Shown: positions 55,969 to 64,000 of the stretch, one piece after another
Numbering within the stretch: the stretch's first letter is position 1
How the letters are laid out: every line of letters begins with the position of its first letter
Source: Cohnella sp. SGD-V74
GTDB taxonomy: Bacteria > Bacillota > Bacilli > Paenibacillales > Paenibacillaceae
Length of the DNA stretch: 64,000 nucleotides
Reading direction: 5' to 3'
Assembly (NCBI RefSeq): GCF_003001675.1
Contig: NZ_PVYW01000006.1
Span: forward strand, 124,001-188,000
The notes under the pieces: generated by a model
The model's database searches: none
Seen by the model: only the letters and a program-made list of their open reading frames with translations
What the model was told of the DNA's origin: nothing
Position numbers and translations under genes: made by a program

Positions 55969-56889
55969 ATGGACAAAACGGCTTTCGGCAGAAGATTCGT
56001 CAGAGACTTCTTGACGAACAAATACCTGTACGCCATGATGATCCCCGTTATCGCGTACTATCTCATATTCCAATACACGCCGATGTACGGCGTGCTGATC
56101 GCCTTTAAGAATTACGTGCCGGCAAAAGGCATTCTGGGCAGTCCCTGGGTCGGACTCGACCATTTTCAGGCGTTTTTCGACAGTTACTATTTTCTGAGAG
56201 TGCTGAGCAATACGATAATCATCAGCGTGTACTCCCTTCTCTTCGAGTTCCCGGCTCCGATTATTCTGGCCCTGATGATCAACGAAGTACGCAGCCGACG
56301 GTACAAGAAATTCGTCCAGACCGTTACCTACATGCCTTATTTTATATCCATGATCGTCATCGCCGGCCTGATCCGCGACTTCACGGACAGCGGCGGCGTC
56401 ATCAATACGCTCTATTCGTATTTCGGCGGCGACGGCACCTCCATGCTGCAGCATGCCGGCTTGTTCCGCCCGATCTACATTCTGTCCGAGATCTGGCAGA
56501 AGATCGGCTGGGAATCGATCATTTACTTGGCGGCGCTCATGGGCATTGATCAGGATCAATACGAAGCGGCGCGCATCGACGGGGCCGGCAGACTGAAGCA
56601 GATCTGGTACGTCACCCTTCCCGGCATCCTGCCGACGATCGTCATTCTGTTCATTCTGCGCGTCGGCAACCTGCTCAACGTCGGCTTCGAGAAAATCATT
56701 TTGCTGTACAATCCGATCACGTACGAGACGGCCGACGTCATCTCTTCATTCGTCTATCGCAAAGGTCTGCTGGAGTTCAACTGGAGCTACAGCACCTCGG
56801 TCGGCGTGTTCAATTCCGTCATCAATCTGACGCTGCTCGTGCTGGCCAACTGGCTCAGCAGAAAAGTTACGAAAAACAGCTTGTGGTAA
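55969..56889 (+). CDS. LplB-type sugar ABC permease
   Basis: 306 residues with six predicted helices. MIPVIAYYLIFQYTPMYGVL is the LplB-type N-terminal helix and the EAA loop is YEAARIDGAGRLKQIWY. AGGAAGGTG precedes the ATG. It is separated from the binding-protein gene by hairpin E3 and is followed 30-40 bp later by the LplC-type permease gene. Confidence 0.92.
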   Translation: MDKTAFGRRFVRDFLTNKYLYAMMIPVIAYYLIFQYTPMYGVLIAFKNYVPAKGILGSPWVGLDHFQAFFDSYYFLRVLSNTIIISVYSLLFEFPAPIILALMINEVRSRRYKKFVQTVTYMPYFISMIVIAGLIRDFTDSGGVINTLYSYFGGDGTSMLQHAGLFRPIYILSEIWQKIGWESIIYLAALMGIDQDQYEAARIDGAGRLKQIWYVTLPGILPTIVILFILRVGNLLNVGFEKIILLYNPITYETADVISSFVYRKGLLEFNWSYSTSVGVFNSVINLTLLVLANWLSRKVTKNSLW

Positions 56890-56928
56890 GCAAGCAGCAC
56901 GCTTCATGTTCACCAGGAGGTGTCGGCC

Positions 56929-57804
56929 TTGAAGAACGGCCCGGCGGATCGGATCACGCTGCTTGCCATCAATCTGATGCTGCTCGCGTTGGTCATCGTC
57001 ACTTTGTATCCGATTTTGCACGTCATATTCGCTTCGTTCAGCAGCCCGGCCGAGATCGTCTCGCACCGGGGCCTGCTCTGGAAGCCGCTGGGCTTCAGCC
57101 TTGAAGCCTACAAGCTCGTCTTTGCCGATCCGCGCATCTATATCGGTTACCGGAACACGCTGTTTATCGTCGTTGTCGGCGTGGCGCTTAATCTGCTGAT
57201 GACGGCGCTCGGCGCTTATGTGCTCTCGCGCAAAAACGTCATGTGGAACAAGTTTTTCATGATTATGGTGACGTTCACCATGTTTTTCAGCGGCGGCCTT
57301 GTTCCCTTGTATTTGGTCGTCAAAGGCGTCGGTCTGACGAACACGCTGTGGTCGACGATTTTGCCGTTCGCCATCTCAACCTTTAATCTGATCGTGATGA
57401 GAACCTCCTTCCAATCCATCCCGGACAGTCTGGAGGAGTCGGCCAAGATCGACGGGGCGAATCATCTGGTCATTCTGTTTCGCATCGTTATTCCGCTGTC
57501 GCTGCCGGTGCTGGCCGTCATGGGGCTCTACTACGCGGTCGAGAAGTGGAACGGCTGGTTTTATGCCTCCATCTTCATTCAGCAGCAGGAGCTGTTCCCG
57601 CTGCAAATCTACCTTCGGGAAATTCTCATTCTGAGCTCGACGGACTCGCTCTCCTCGGGAGCGGCGGTCGGCGAGCAGTTCCAGATCGGAGCCACCATCA
57701 AGTACGCGACCATCATGGTCGCCACCGTTCCGATTCTGTGCGTCTACCCTTTCATTCAGCGCTTCTTCGTAAAAGGAGTCATGATCGGCGCGCTGAAGGG
57801 ATAA
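56929..57804 (+). CDS. LplC-type sugar ABC permease
   Basis: About 291 residues, six predicted helices, EAA loop LEESAKIDGANHLVILF and C-terminal GALKG. The frame allows a GTG at 56920, but that codon overlaps the AGGAGG ribosome binding site, so TTG at 56929 is the likely start. A terminator follows about 30 bp after the stop codon, ending the first LplABC operon. Confidence 0.9.
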   Translation: MKNGPADRITLLAINLMLLALVIVTLYPILHVIFASFSSPAEIVSHRGLLWKPLGFSLEAYKLVFADPRIYIGYRNTLFIVVVGVALNLLMTALGAYVLSRKNVMWNKFFMIMVTFTMFFSGGLVPLYLVVKGVGLTNTLWSTILPFAISTFNLIVMRTSFQSIPDSLEESAKIDGANHLVILFRIVIPLSLPVLAVMGLYYAVEKWNGWFYASIFIQQQELFPLQIYLREILILSSTDSLSSGAAVGEQFQIGATIKYATIMVATVPILCVYPFIQRFFVKGVMIGALKG

Positions 57805-57833
57805 CCAGAGTCATTTTCCCCAATAGCCAATAC

Positions 57834-57876
57834 AGAGGGCAGTTCCGTTGTCGAAGCGACTTCGGAGCCGCCCTCT
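57834..57876 (+). terminator. Terminator of the first LplABC operon
   Basis: AGAGGGC pairs with GCCCTCT at the outer end and TTCCG with CGGAG-like bases inside, followed by TCGTCTATTT. The T run is imperfect, but position after the last gene supports it. Confidence 0.6.
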
Positions 57877-57955
57877 TCGTCTATTTGCGCAAGCCGGTCA
57901 AAAGGTGTATACGAAAGGTAAAGACTAGTATATGGATGACCGTCGCCCCCGTTCC

Positions 57956-57961
57956 TATACT
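57956..57961 (+). promoter_or_regulatory. -10 box of the second LplABC operon
   Basis: TATACT with a poor TGGATG 17 bp upstream, about 65 bp before the binding-protein start. The weak -35 fits activation by the YesN-type regulator encoded at the end of the operon. Confidence 0.4.
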
Positions 57962-58029
57962 TGAATTAGGAAGCGAAGCTGCCTTGGCGCAGCGGGACTC
58001 ACCATCATCAGACACTGTGGAGGGGTAGT

Positions 58030-59706
58030 ATGAAGCTGGGCAGGAAATTCCTCTTGATCACGACCTTGATTGTCAGCGTGGCACTGGCCGCGTGCGGCAA
58101 CAATGCGAAGGAAACCGAGAAGTCGTCGCCGAGCGCATCGCCGTCGGCGTCAGCCGGCTCGAGCGCTTCGAGCGGCGCCGAGAGCGGCGAAGTGATCGAA
58201 GTATCGACGGTTTCCCAAAGCGATCCTTACCTGAAGTTCGACGAGGGCGAGAGCTGGGAAAAGAATTCGATATACGATGCTTATGAGAAAGATATCGGCG
58301 TCAAAATCACGAACAAATGGATCGCCGACGTCACTCAATTCAAAGAAAAAGTAAAAATTACGATTGCCTCTGACGATTTGCCGGATTTCCTGATGGTCAA
58401 CGCGACTCAGCTCAAGGAGCTGACCGAGGCCGACATGATTATGGATTTGACAGAATTGTATGAGCAATATGCTACGGATGAAACGAAAAAGTTTCTGACG
58501 ATGGACGGCGGCTTGCAGATGAAGACGGCCACGTTCGACGGCAAACTGATGGGTATTCCAAGCTCTTATAACCCGTATCAGTACCAAAACCTGTACGTCC
58601 GCACGGACTGGCTAAAGGAGCTGAACCTGCCCGAGCCGAAAACGATGGCCGACTTGGTGGCCGTCTCCGAAGCGTTCAAAGCGAAAAACCCGGGCGGCAA
58701 AAGCACGACCTACGGGCTTGCGGTCAGCAAAAATCCGTTCAGCATCGAAACCGGCGTAACCGGATTGCGCGCCTTCCTCAACGGCTATCATGCGTATGAG
58801 AATATCTGGATCGACGACGGCAACGGCGGACTAGTCAACAGCGATATTCAGCCGGAAGTCAAGCAAGCTCTCGCTGCGCTGCAGGATATGTTCAAGAAGG
58901 GCTTGATCGATCCGGAATTCGCCGTCAAGGACACGGAGAAAGCAGCCGAGCTGCTCTACGACGATGGCATCGGCATGGTGTTCGGCGCAACCTGGACTCC
59001 GGCTCAGCTCGTTAAGGGCGCGGTCAAAGACGGCAAAATCGTGCAAGAATGGGGCGTCTTCCCGATTCCTTCGGTGGACGGCAACCCGGCTCGTCCGCAG
59101 ATCGGTATCGGCGTAGACGAATACTACGTGATTTCCAAGAAAGCGAAGCATCCGGAAGGCGTCATCAAGCTGTTGAACCAATGGATCGTCGTCGACAACC
59201 ATCCGACCGAAGACCAGAAGGTTTACGGATACGGCAAGGATCGCGTCGAGAAAGGCAGCAATTACTGGCTGCTCAATCCGCTTCGCGTCGGCAAGCAGCT
59301 CGACAACAACGGAGAGATTCTTCCTAAAGCCATCGAAACCAAGGACGCGAGCATCCTGCAGACGCAAGACCAGAAAAATCGTTATGAGCGTGCGATGAAA
59401 TTTGTCGACGGCGATACGAGCATGTGGTGGGAATACTTGATTTCCGGTCCGAAAGGCGCCTTCTCTTACGGTCCGGAAATCCAGAAGAACAAGCAATACA
59501 TGCAGAACAAATTCTACGGCGCTCCGACGCCTACGATGGTCGACAGACAGGAAATTCTGACCAAGAAGCGCGACGAGGTGTACTTCAAGATTATGATGAA
59601 CCAAGTGTCCGTCGACGAATTCGACAAGTTCGTGGAAGAGTGGAAAAAGCTTGGCGGAGACGAGATTACGAAGGAAGTTAACGAGTGGTATAGCGCTAAT
59701 AAATAA
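58030..59706 (+). CDS. LplA-type sugar-binding lipoprotein
   Basis: 558 residues. The signal peptide ends with lipobox VALAAC, then a short Ser/Ala linker. The core resembles the protein at 54059 only distantly, so the two are old paralogues with probably different sugars. ITNKWIADVTQFKEKVKI and KAKNPGGKSTTYGLAVSK are typical family 1 stretches. TGGAGGGG precedes the ATG. Hairpin E4 and two permease genes follow, then a kinase and a response regulator, giving a complete sense-and-import operon. Confidence 0.92.
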   Translation: MKLGRKFLLITTLIVSVALAACGNNAKETEKSSPSASPSASAGSSASSGAESGEVIEVSTVSQSDPYLKFDEGESWEKNSIYDAYEKDIGVKITNKWIADVTQFKEKVKITIASDDLPDFLMVNATQLKELTEADMIMDLTELYEQYATDETKKFLTMDGGLQMKTATFDGKLMGIPSSYNPYQYQNLYVRTDWLKELNLPEPKTMADLVAVSEAFKAKNPGGKSTTYGLAVSKNPFSIETGVTGLRAFLNGYHAYENIWIDDGNGGLVNSDIQPEVKQALAALQDMFKKGLIDPEFAVKDTEKAAELLYDDGIGMVFGATWTPAQLVKGAVKDGKIVQEWGVFPIPSVDGNPARPQIGIGVDEYYVISKKAKHPEGVIKLLNQWIVVDNHPTEDQKVYGYGKDRVEKGSNYWLLNPLRVGKQLDNNGEILPKAIETKDASILQTQDQKNRYERAMKFVDGDTSMWWEYLISGPKGAFSYGPEIQKNKQYMQNKFYGAPTPTMVDRQEILTKKRDEVYFKIMMNQVSVDEFDKFVEEWKKLGGDEITKEVNEWYSANK

Positions 59707-59720
59707 CCCCGGACGCGTAC

Positions 59721-59932
59721 GGAAGAGCGTCTCGAAAGTAAAGCTGATCTAGATTATCGATAGGAAAAAGTGCGCATGTGTCTCCTGGAGAAGGCCTCAT
59801 ACGGTCCTGAAATAACCTTGCAACGGGTTAACCATTCCGGATTTCAGGAGCGTATAGACTCGGATGGAGATACATGCGCGTTTACTATTCAGATGTCGAG
59901 ATCTTTGAACCGCTTTCGGAACAGACCTTCCC
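59721..59932 (+). repeat. Long covarying hairpin element, copy E4
   Basis: 212 bp. The outer arms are worn: GGAAGAGCGTCTCGAAAG with CTTTCGGAACAGACCTTCC. The middle arms are GCGCATGTGTCTCC (59772-59785) and GGAGATACATGCGC (59866-59879), paired with one G-T. The inner stem pairs CATACGGTCCTGAAAT with ATTTCAGGAGCGTAT. The loop core is CGGGTTAACCATTC. It lies between the binding-protein gene and the first permease gene. Confidence 0.85.
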
Positions 59933-59972
59933 ATTGACGGCCCGGCTCCAGCTGAACATCGAGGTGAATGGC

Positions 59973-60878
59973 ATGAATGGACTAACGAGGATATGGAAGA
60001 GGGAATGGCCGCTGCATTTTATGCTGATTCCAGGCCTTTTCCTGGTACTGCTGTTCAGCTACGTCCCGATGGCGGGCATCATTATGGCTTTTCAGAAATA
60101 CGTGCCTAACAAAGGCTTGTTCGGTTCCCCTTTCATCGGCATGAAAAACTTCCAACTGCTGATCGATTACCCGGATATCGGGCGCATTTTCTTCAATACG
60201 ATGTTTATTGCAGTCATGAAAATAGCGGCCGGACTGTTCGTGCCGATTACGATAGCGATTCTTCTCAACGAGCTGCGTCGGGAATGGATCAAACGGACTT
60301 TCCAGACGCTCGTCTACTTGCCTCATTTTATGTCTTGGGTTTTGCTGAGCGGAATACTCGTCGATATCTTGTCCCCCTCCTCCGGCATTTTCAATCAGGT
60401 GCTCGGATGGTTCGGAGTCAAACCGATCTTCTTCCTGGGAAGCAACGACTGGTTCCCGTACGTCATGGTTGCTTCGGATGTATGGAAGGAGTTCGGCTTC
60501 GGCACGATCGTTTACTTAGCCGCGTTAACGAGCATTAACCCTTCTCTATACGAAGCGGCCGCCATGGACGGCGCCGGGCGGATCAAGCAGACGTTCTACG
60601 TCACGCTCCCCGGCATGATGCCGATTATCGTGCTGATGCTGACGCTCAACATCGGCAACGTGCTTAACGCCGGCTTTGAACAAATTTTTAACCTGTACAG
60701 CCCTCCCGTCTACGAAAGCGCGGACATCATCGACACCTTCGTCTACCGTATGGGCGTGCAACAAGCGCAGTTCGGCTTTGCTACAGCCGTAGGCCTGCTG
60801 AAATCGATCGTCTCGTTTCTGTTCGTGTCGCTGTCCTACGTCCTAGCCTACCGACTGGCGAATTACCGTATTTTCTAA
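59973..60878 (+). CDS. LplB-type sugar ABC permease
   Basis: About 301 residues from the ATG at 59973, which follows GAGGTG. The frame is open back to 59874, but that stretch is inside hairpin E4. N-terminal helix LIPGLFLVLLFSYVPMAGI, EAA loop YEAAAMDGAGRIKQTFY. It partners the LplC-type permease encoded 33 bp downstream. Confidence 0.92.
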   Translation: MNGLTRIWKREWPLHFMLIPGLFLVLLFSYVPMAGIIMAFQKYVPNKGLFGSPFIGMKNFQLLIDYPDIGRIFFNTMFIAVMKIAAGLFVPITIAILLNELRREWIKRTFQTLVYLPHFMSWVLLSGILVDILSPSSGIFNQVLGWFGVKPIFFLGSNDWFPYVMVASDVWKEFGFGTIVYLAALTSINPSLYEAAAMDGAGRIKQTFYVTLPGMMPIIVLMLTLNIGNVLNAGFEQIFNLYSPPVYESADIIDTFVYRMGVQQAQFGFATAVGLLKSIVSFLFVSLSYVLAYRLANYRIF

Positions 60879-60911
60879 TGATCCGCCCGCCGTTCAGAAG
60901 GGAGACTTACC

Positions 60912-61796
60912 ATGATTACTGACCGTTCGCTCGGCAGAAGAGTTTTTATTGCGGGAAACTTCACGTTCCTGTTTCTGATCTCCTTCCTCTGCCTGATGCC
61001 TATTATGCATATTCTGGCCATTTCGTTCAGCTCCGGAGCCGCGGCGGCGGCCGGCAAAGTGTCCCTGTGGCCGGTCGACTTCACGACCGCCGCTTACGAC
61101 AACGTGTTCGGCAAGCCGGAATACCTCCGCGCCTTCTGGGTATCGATCCAGCGCGTGCTGCTCGGAACTGCCCTAAGCATGGCGCTTATGATCGTCACCG
61201 CTTATCCGCTGTCCAAGGACCCCCGCCAGTTCCGGCTCAGAACGTTTTACGCATGGGTGTTCGTATTTACCATTTTGTTCAGCGGCGGACTGATTCCGAC
61301 CTATTTGACCGTCAAAAACCTCGGAATGATCGACACGCTATGGGCGCTCGTGCTGCCGACGGCGATCCCGGTGTTTAACGTCATCCTGCTGCTGAACTTC
61401 TATCGCAATCTGCCCAAGGAGCTGGAGGAGTCGTCGCGAATCGACGGGGCGGGACATTTTAAGACGCTGTGGAAAATTTACGTCCCCCTCTCTCTGCCGG
61501 CTCTGGCAACAACGGGACTGTTCACGGTCGTCGGGCATTGGAACAGCTGGTTTGACGGCATGCTATACATGAACCATACCGAGAATTACCCGCTGCAGAC
61601 GTTCCTTCAGACGGTCATCATCAAGATGGATTTCCGCTTTATCAAGGCGGAGCAAGCCGAGTTGATGGTCAAGCTGTCCGACCGCACAAGCCGAGCGGCG
61701 CAAATCTTCGTGGCGGCGTTCCCGATTCTGATCGTCTATCCGTTCCTGCAGCGCTTTTTCATTAAAGGCATTGTCATGGGAAGCGTAAAAGAATAA
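60912..61796 (+). CDS. LplC-type sugar ABC permease
   Basis: 294 residues, six predicted helices, EAA loop LEESSRIDGAGHFKTLW and C-terminal GSVKE. AAGGGAG precedes the ATG. The spacing of 48 bp to the kinase gene, without a terminator, suggests one transcript that includes the two-component system. Confidence 0.92.
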   Translation: MITDRSLGRRVFIAGNFTFLFLISFLCLMPIMHILAISFSSGAAAAAGKVSLWPVDFTTAAYDNVFGKPEYLRAFWVSIQRVLLGTALSMALMIVTAYPLSKDPRQFRLRTFYAWVFVFTILFSGGLIPTYLTVKNLGMIDTLWALVLPTAIPVFNVILLLNFYRNLPKELEESSRIDGAGHFKTLWKIYVPLSLPALATTGLFTVVGHWNSWFDGMLYMNHTENYPLQTFLQTVIIKMDFRFIKAEQAELMVKLSDRTSRAAQIFVAAFPILIVYPFLQRFFIKGIVMGSVKE

Positions 61797-61844
61797 GATC
61801 GGAGTTACTCACAACTTGGCGAAAACGAACCGGGAGCGCGAGCG

Positions 61845-63614
61845 ATGAAGAACCTATTCTTTCTGCACGAGTCGTCCATATTCAAGAAAATCATGGCTGC
61901 CTTCCTGGCGGCCTTGTTGCCTATGCTGGCGATTACCTGGATGATCAACGAGCGGGGCTCGGCCAACATCCGCAGCGAAATATCCGGTTCTGTGCTGAAC
62001 ACGACCCGGTTCTATATGGATTCTCTGGACAAGGAAGCGGACCGGATCAGCCGCTATCTGCCCAACTACGTCATGGATCAGGATTTAATGGAAGTCGCGG
62101 CGACAGGCAACGAGATGAGCTCTTACGAGCGTTCGAGCAAAATTCTCGACATCCAGCGCCGGCTGGAGCTGATGAAAAATTCCAGCCCGTATATCCGGGA
62201 GGCCAAAGCCTACATCCCCCTTATCGAGCGAACGGTTCTGAGCAACAATTACGAAACCCATCTGGACGAACGGGAATACGTATCGATGCAGAACGGGGCC
62301 AAAGCTTACGACGAAGCTTTTATTTACTGGAACGATCGCTATTTCATTACGATGCAGTATCCCGTCAGCACGTCCCGAAGTCCGCTGTACGTCGTGGGCG
62401 TCGAGCTGTCGGCTGCCAAGATCCGGGAGACGCTGACGCAGATCGGCGGCGCCCGGGGCGGACACAGCGTGCTGCTGAACTTGAAGCGCGGCTGGCGCAT
62501 CGACACGGGCATGGACCCGGAGCTGCTGGAGAGAGTGACGGCATTCGCGTCGGCCAAGCAGGAAGCGCTTTCCGAAGAAGGCTACGGAACGATCGTCCAC
62601 CGGGGCGAGCGTCTGCTCGCCGTCTACAAATACTCCAGCCTGTGGAACGCCTACTCGGTCACATGCATTCCGGAGGAAATGATCCTCGGCTCCTTGCAGA
62701 TGTACCGAACGCTGTTCTGGTGGGCTTGCGCCCTTGCGGTCGCCATCGTGCTGTTCTTCACTTATTTCCTGCTGCGCCTGATCTACCGGCCGCTGATGAA
62801 GCTGGTCCACTCCTTCCGCCGCGTTCAGCAGAACCGGCTGGAGCCGATCCCGATCAATCGCGGAGCCGACGAATTCGGTTATCTGTACCAGGCGTTCAAC
62901 GACACCGTGCGCTCCTTGAAGACGCTCATCGAGGAAAACTACGAGCAGCAGATCCGCAACCAGCGATCGGAGCTGAAGCGGCTGCAGTCGCAGATCAATC
63001 CTCATTTTCTGTACAACTGCTTCTTCGTGCTGTGCCGGCTGATCAAGTCCGACAAGCATAAGGAGAAAGCCTATCAATTTTGCCTGTACATCGGACAGTA
63101 CTTTCAGTTCATCACCCGCAACGACGAGGACGACATTCCGCTGGAGCAGGAGATGGAGCATTCCCGAACTTACGTCAAAATGCAGACGATCTGCTACGGC
63201 GACCGGATCGAGGTCGGGTTCGACGGGGAGGTCCCCCCTATTTACGTGCCGAGATTGATTTTGCAGCCGGTTATCGAGAATGCGTACAAGCATGCGCTCG
63301 GCAATATGCTTCATCCGGGGGAGCTATGGGTGCATACCGAGCGAATGGGCGACGAATTTACGATTTATGTAGAGGACAACGGCCAAAGCATCAAGGACGA
63401 GGAGATCGAGCTGCTGCGCAGGAAGCTGCGGCATTCCACGAGCCGGATCGAGGAGACGACCGGACTTCTGAACGTCCACCGCCGGATTCAGCTTCGCTAC
63501 GGAGAACCGTACGGCCTGTCCGTGGCGAGATCGGAGCTGGGCGGGCTGAAGGTCGGCATCAAATTATGCGCGAGCGACAGGGGGAACGAACATGTACAGA
63601 CTGCTGATCGTTGA
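61845..63614 (+). CDS. YesM-type sensor histidine kinase
   Basis: 589 residues. Transmembrane segment at about 14-34, extracellular Cache-like domain, second segment at about 288-312, HAMP, then His_kinase domain with H387 in SQINPHFLYN and an ATPase domain with QPVIENAYKHALG and VEDNGQSIKD. The usual DDGxG glycine block is shortened to EDNGQSI, and the G2 region reads TGLLNVHRRI, both seen in this subfamily. It overlaps the response regulator gene by 23 bp. Confidence 0.92.
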   Translation: MKNLFFLHESSIFKKIMAAFLAALLPMLAITWMINERGSANIRSEISGSVLNTTRFYMDSLDKEADRISRYLPNYVMDQDLMEVAATGNEMSSYERSSKILDIQRRLELMKNSSPYIREAKAYIPLIERTVLSNNYETHLDEREYVSMQNGAKAYDEAFIYWNDRYFITMQYPVSTSRSPLYVVGVELSAAKIRETLTQIGGARGGHSVLLNLKRGWRIDTGMDPELLERVTAFASAKQEALSEEGYGTIVHRGERLLAVYKYSSLWNAYSVTCIPEEMILGSLQMYRTLFWWACALAVAIVLFFTYFLLRLIYRPLMKLVHSFRRVQQNRLEPIPINRGADEFGYLYQAFNDTVRSLKTLIEENYEQQIRNQRSELKRLQSQINPHFLYNCFFVLCRLIKSDKHKEKAYQFCLYIGQYFQFITRNDEDDIPLEQEMEHSRTYVKMQTICYGDRIEVGFDGEVPPIYVPRLILQPVIENAYKHALGNMLHPGELWVHTERMGDEFTIYVEDNGQSIKDEEIELLRRKLRHSTSRIEETTGLLNVHRRIQLRYGEPYGLSVARSELGGLKVGIKLCASDRGNEHVQTADR

Positions 63615-64000
63615 CGACCTCCCCATTATCGTCGAGGGGCTTGTGGAGCTGTTCGAGCAGAACGGGCATTTGCCGCTGGAGACGGTGACGGCCTATTCGG
63701 GCGAGGAGGCGCTGGAGGTGCTGTCCTCCCGGCGCATCGATATCGTGCTGTCCGACATCAAGATGCCGGGCATCGAAGGCATCGAGCTGCTGCGGGAGAT
63801 CAAGTCGCAGTGGCCGGCCTGCAAGGTGATTTTCCTGACCGGGTACAACGACTTCGAATACGCCAAGAGCGCGCTCACCTACGGCGGCTTCGATTATATT
63901 CTGAAGGTCGAGAGCGACGACAAGATCGTACAGGCGGTGCAGCGGGCCGTCGCCAAAATCGAGGAGGAGCAGGACCAGGCGAACATGATCGTCCGGGCGC
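63592..64000 (+). CDS. YesN-type response regulator, partial (C-terminus outside window)
   Basis: 136 codons are visible: a full receiver domain with VDD at 7-9, phospho-acceptor D55 in VLSDIKMPG, a T/S position in LTGYNDFEYA and the conserved lysine in YILKVE. The AraC-type output domain expected for this family lies beyond the window. The ATG follows GGGGGAAC inside the end of the kinase gene. Confidence 0.88.
   Translation, partial: MYRLLIVDDLPIIVEGLVELFEQNGHLPLETVTAYSGEEALEVLSSRRIDIVLSDIKMPGIEGIELLREIKSQWPACKVIFLTGYNDFEYAKSALTYGGFDYILKVESDDKIVQAVQRAVAKIEEEQDQANMIVRA

Noticed and set aside
59874-59972. Longer N-terminus for the LplB-type permease
   Set aside because: The extra 33 codons lie inside hairpin element E4, while a GAGGTG site stands before the ATG at 59973.

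Overview
The window looks like chromosome from a GC-rich, spore-forming Firmicute of the Paenibacillaceae (Paenibacillus or Cohnella type). This rests on GGAGG-type ribosome binding sites with frequent TTG and GTG starts, many carbohydrate ABC importers of the binding protein plus two permeases type without a dedicated ATPase, YesM/YesN-type two-component systems, giant membrane-anchored AraC regulators and a SleB-like hydrolase with a copper-amine-oxidase-like domain. No rRNA, tRNA, CRISPR array, phage or complete insertion sequence was seen.

Layout. (1) 1-15.5 kb is a glycan-utilisation locus. On the minus strand it encodes two permeases, a binding lipoprotein, a YesM-like kinase, a YesN-like regulator, a heparinase II/III-type lyase and a GH88 unsaturated uronyl hydrolase. 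A GH42 beta-galactosidase and two AraC regulators lie to its left. Together they suggest import and depolymerisation of a uronic-acid-containing glycan. (2) 15.6-24.6 kb is mixed: an HD-GYP protein, a metallophosphoesterase, an AraC regulator, an FG-GAP repeat protein, a Gfo/Idh/MocA oxidoreductase broken by one amber codon, a triple Uma2 fusion with a single Uma2 gene beside it, and a 14-copy 50-bp minisatellite. (3) 24.6-35.5 kb is a second sugar-import system: binding protein, two permeases and a DUF5107-TPR protein on the minus strand, with a divergent kinase, response regulator and second binding protein on the plus strand. (4) 35.5-49.6 kb holds a SleB-like hydrolase, a Fur-box-controlled pair of siderophore permeases, a CBS protein, an aminoglycoside adenylyltransferase, a GNAT protein, a methyltransferase, and an oligopeptide-type ABC operon ending in two SDR genes, one of which has lost its catalytic residues. 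(5) 49.9-64 kb holds an MFS transporter, a membrane AraC regulator and two successive LplABC-type systems, the second with its own kinase and regulator.

The most unusual signal is a set of long intergenic hairpins of 212-224 bp. Four copies (about 5.2, 53.6, 55.8 and 59.8 kb) share an architecture and a conserved loop core, while their stems differ by paired, mutually compensating substitutions. A fifth hairpin of the same size and position type is at 26.8 kb. Two of the copies, and an unrelated hairpin family (11.8 and 28.8 kb), sit just downstream of sugar-binding-protein genes, before the next gene of the operon. This suggests that structured repeats set the ratio of binding protein to downstream products in these operons. 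A 165-bp MITE family (11.9, 23.6 and 36.6 kb) is also present; one copy has inserted at the TA loop of one of the hairpins.
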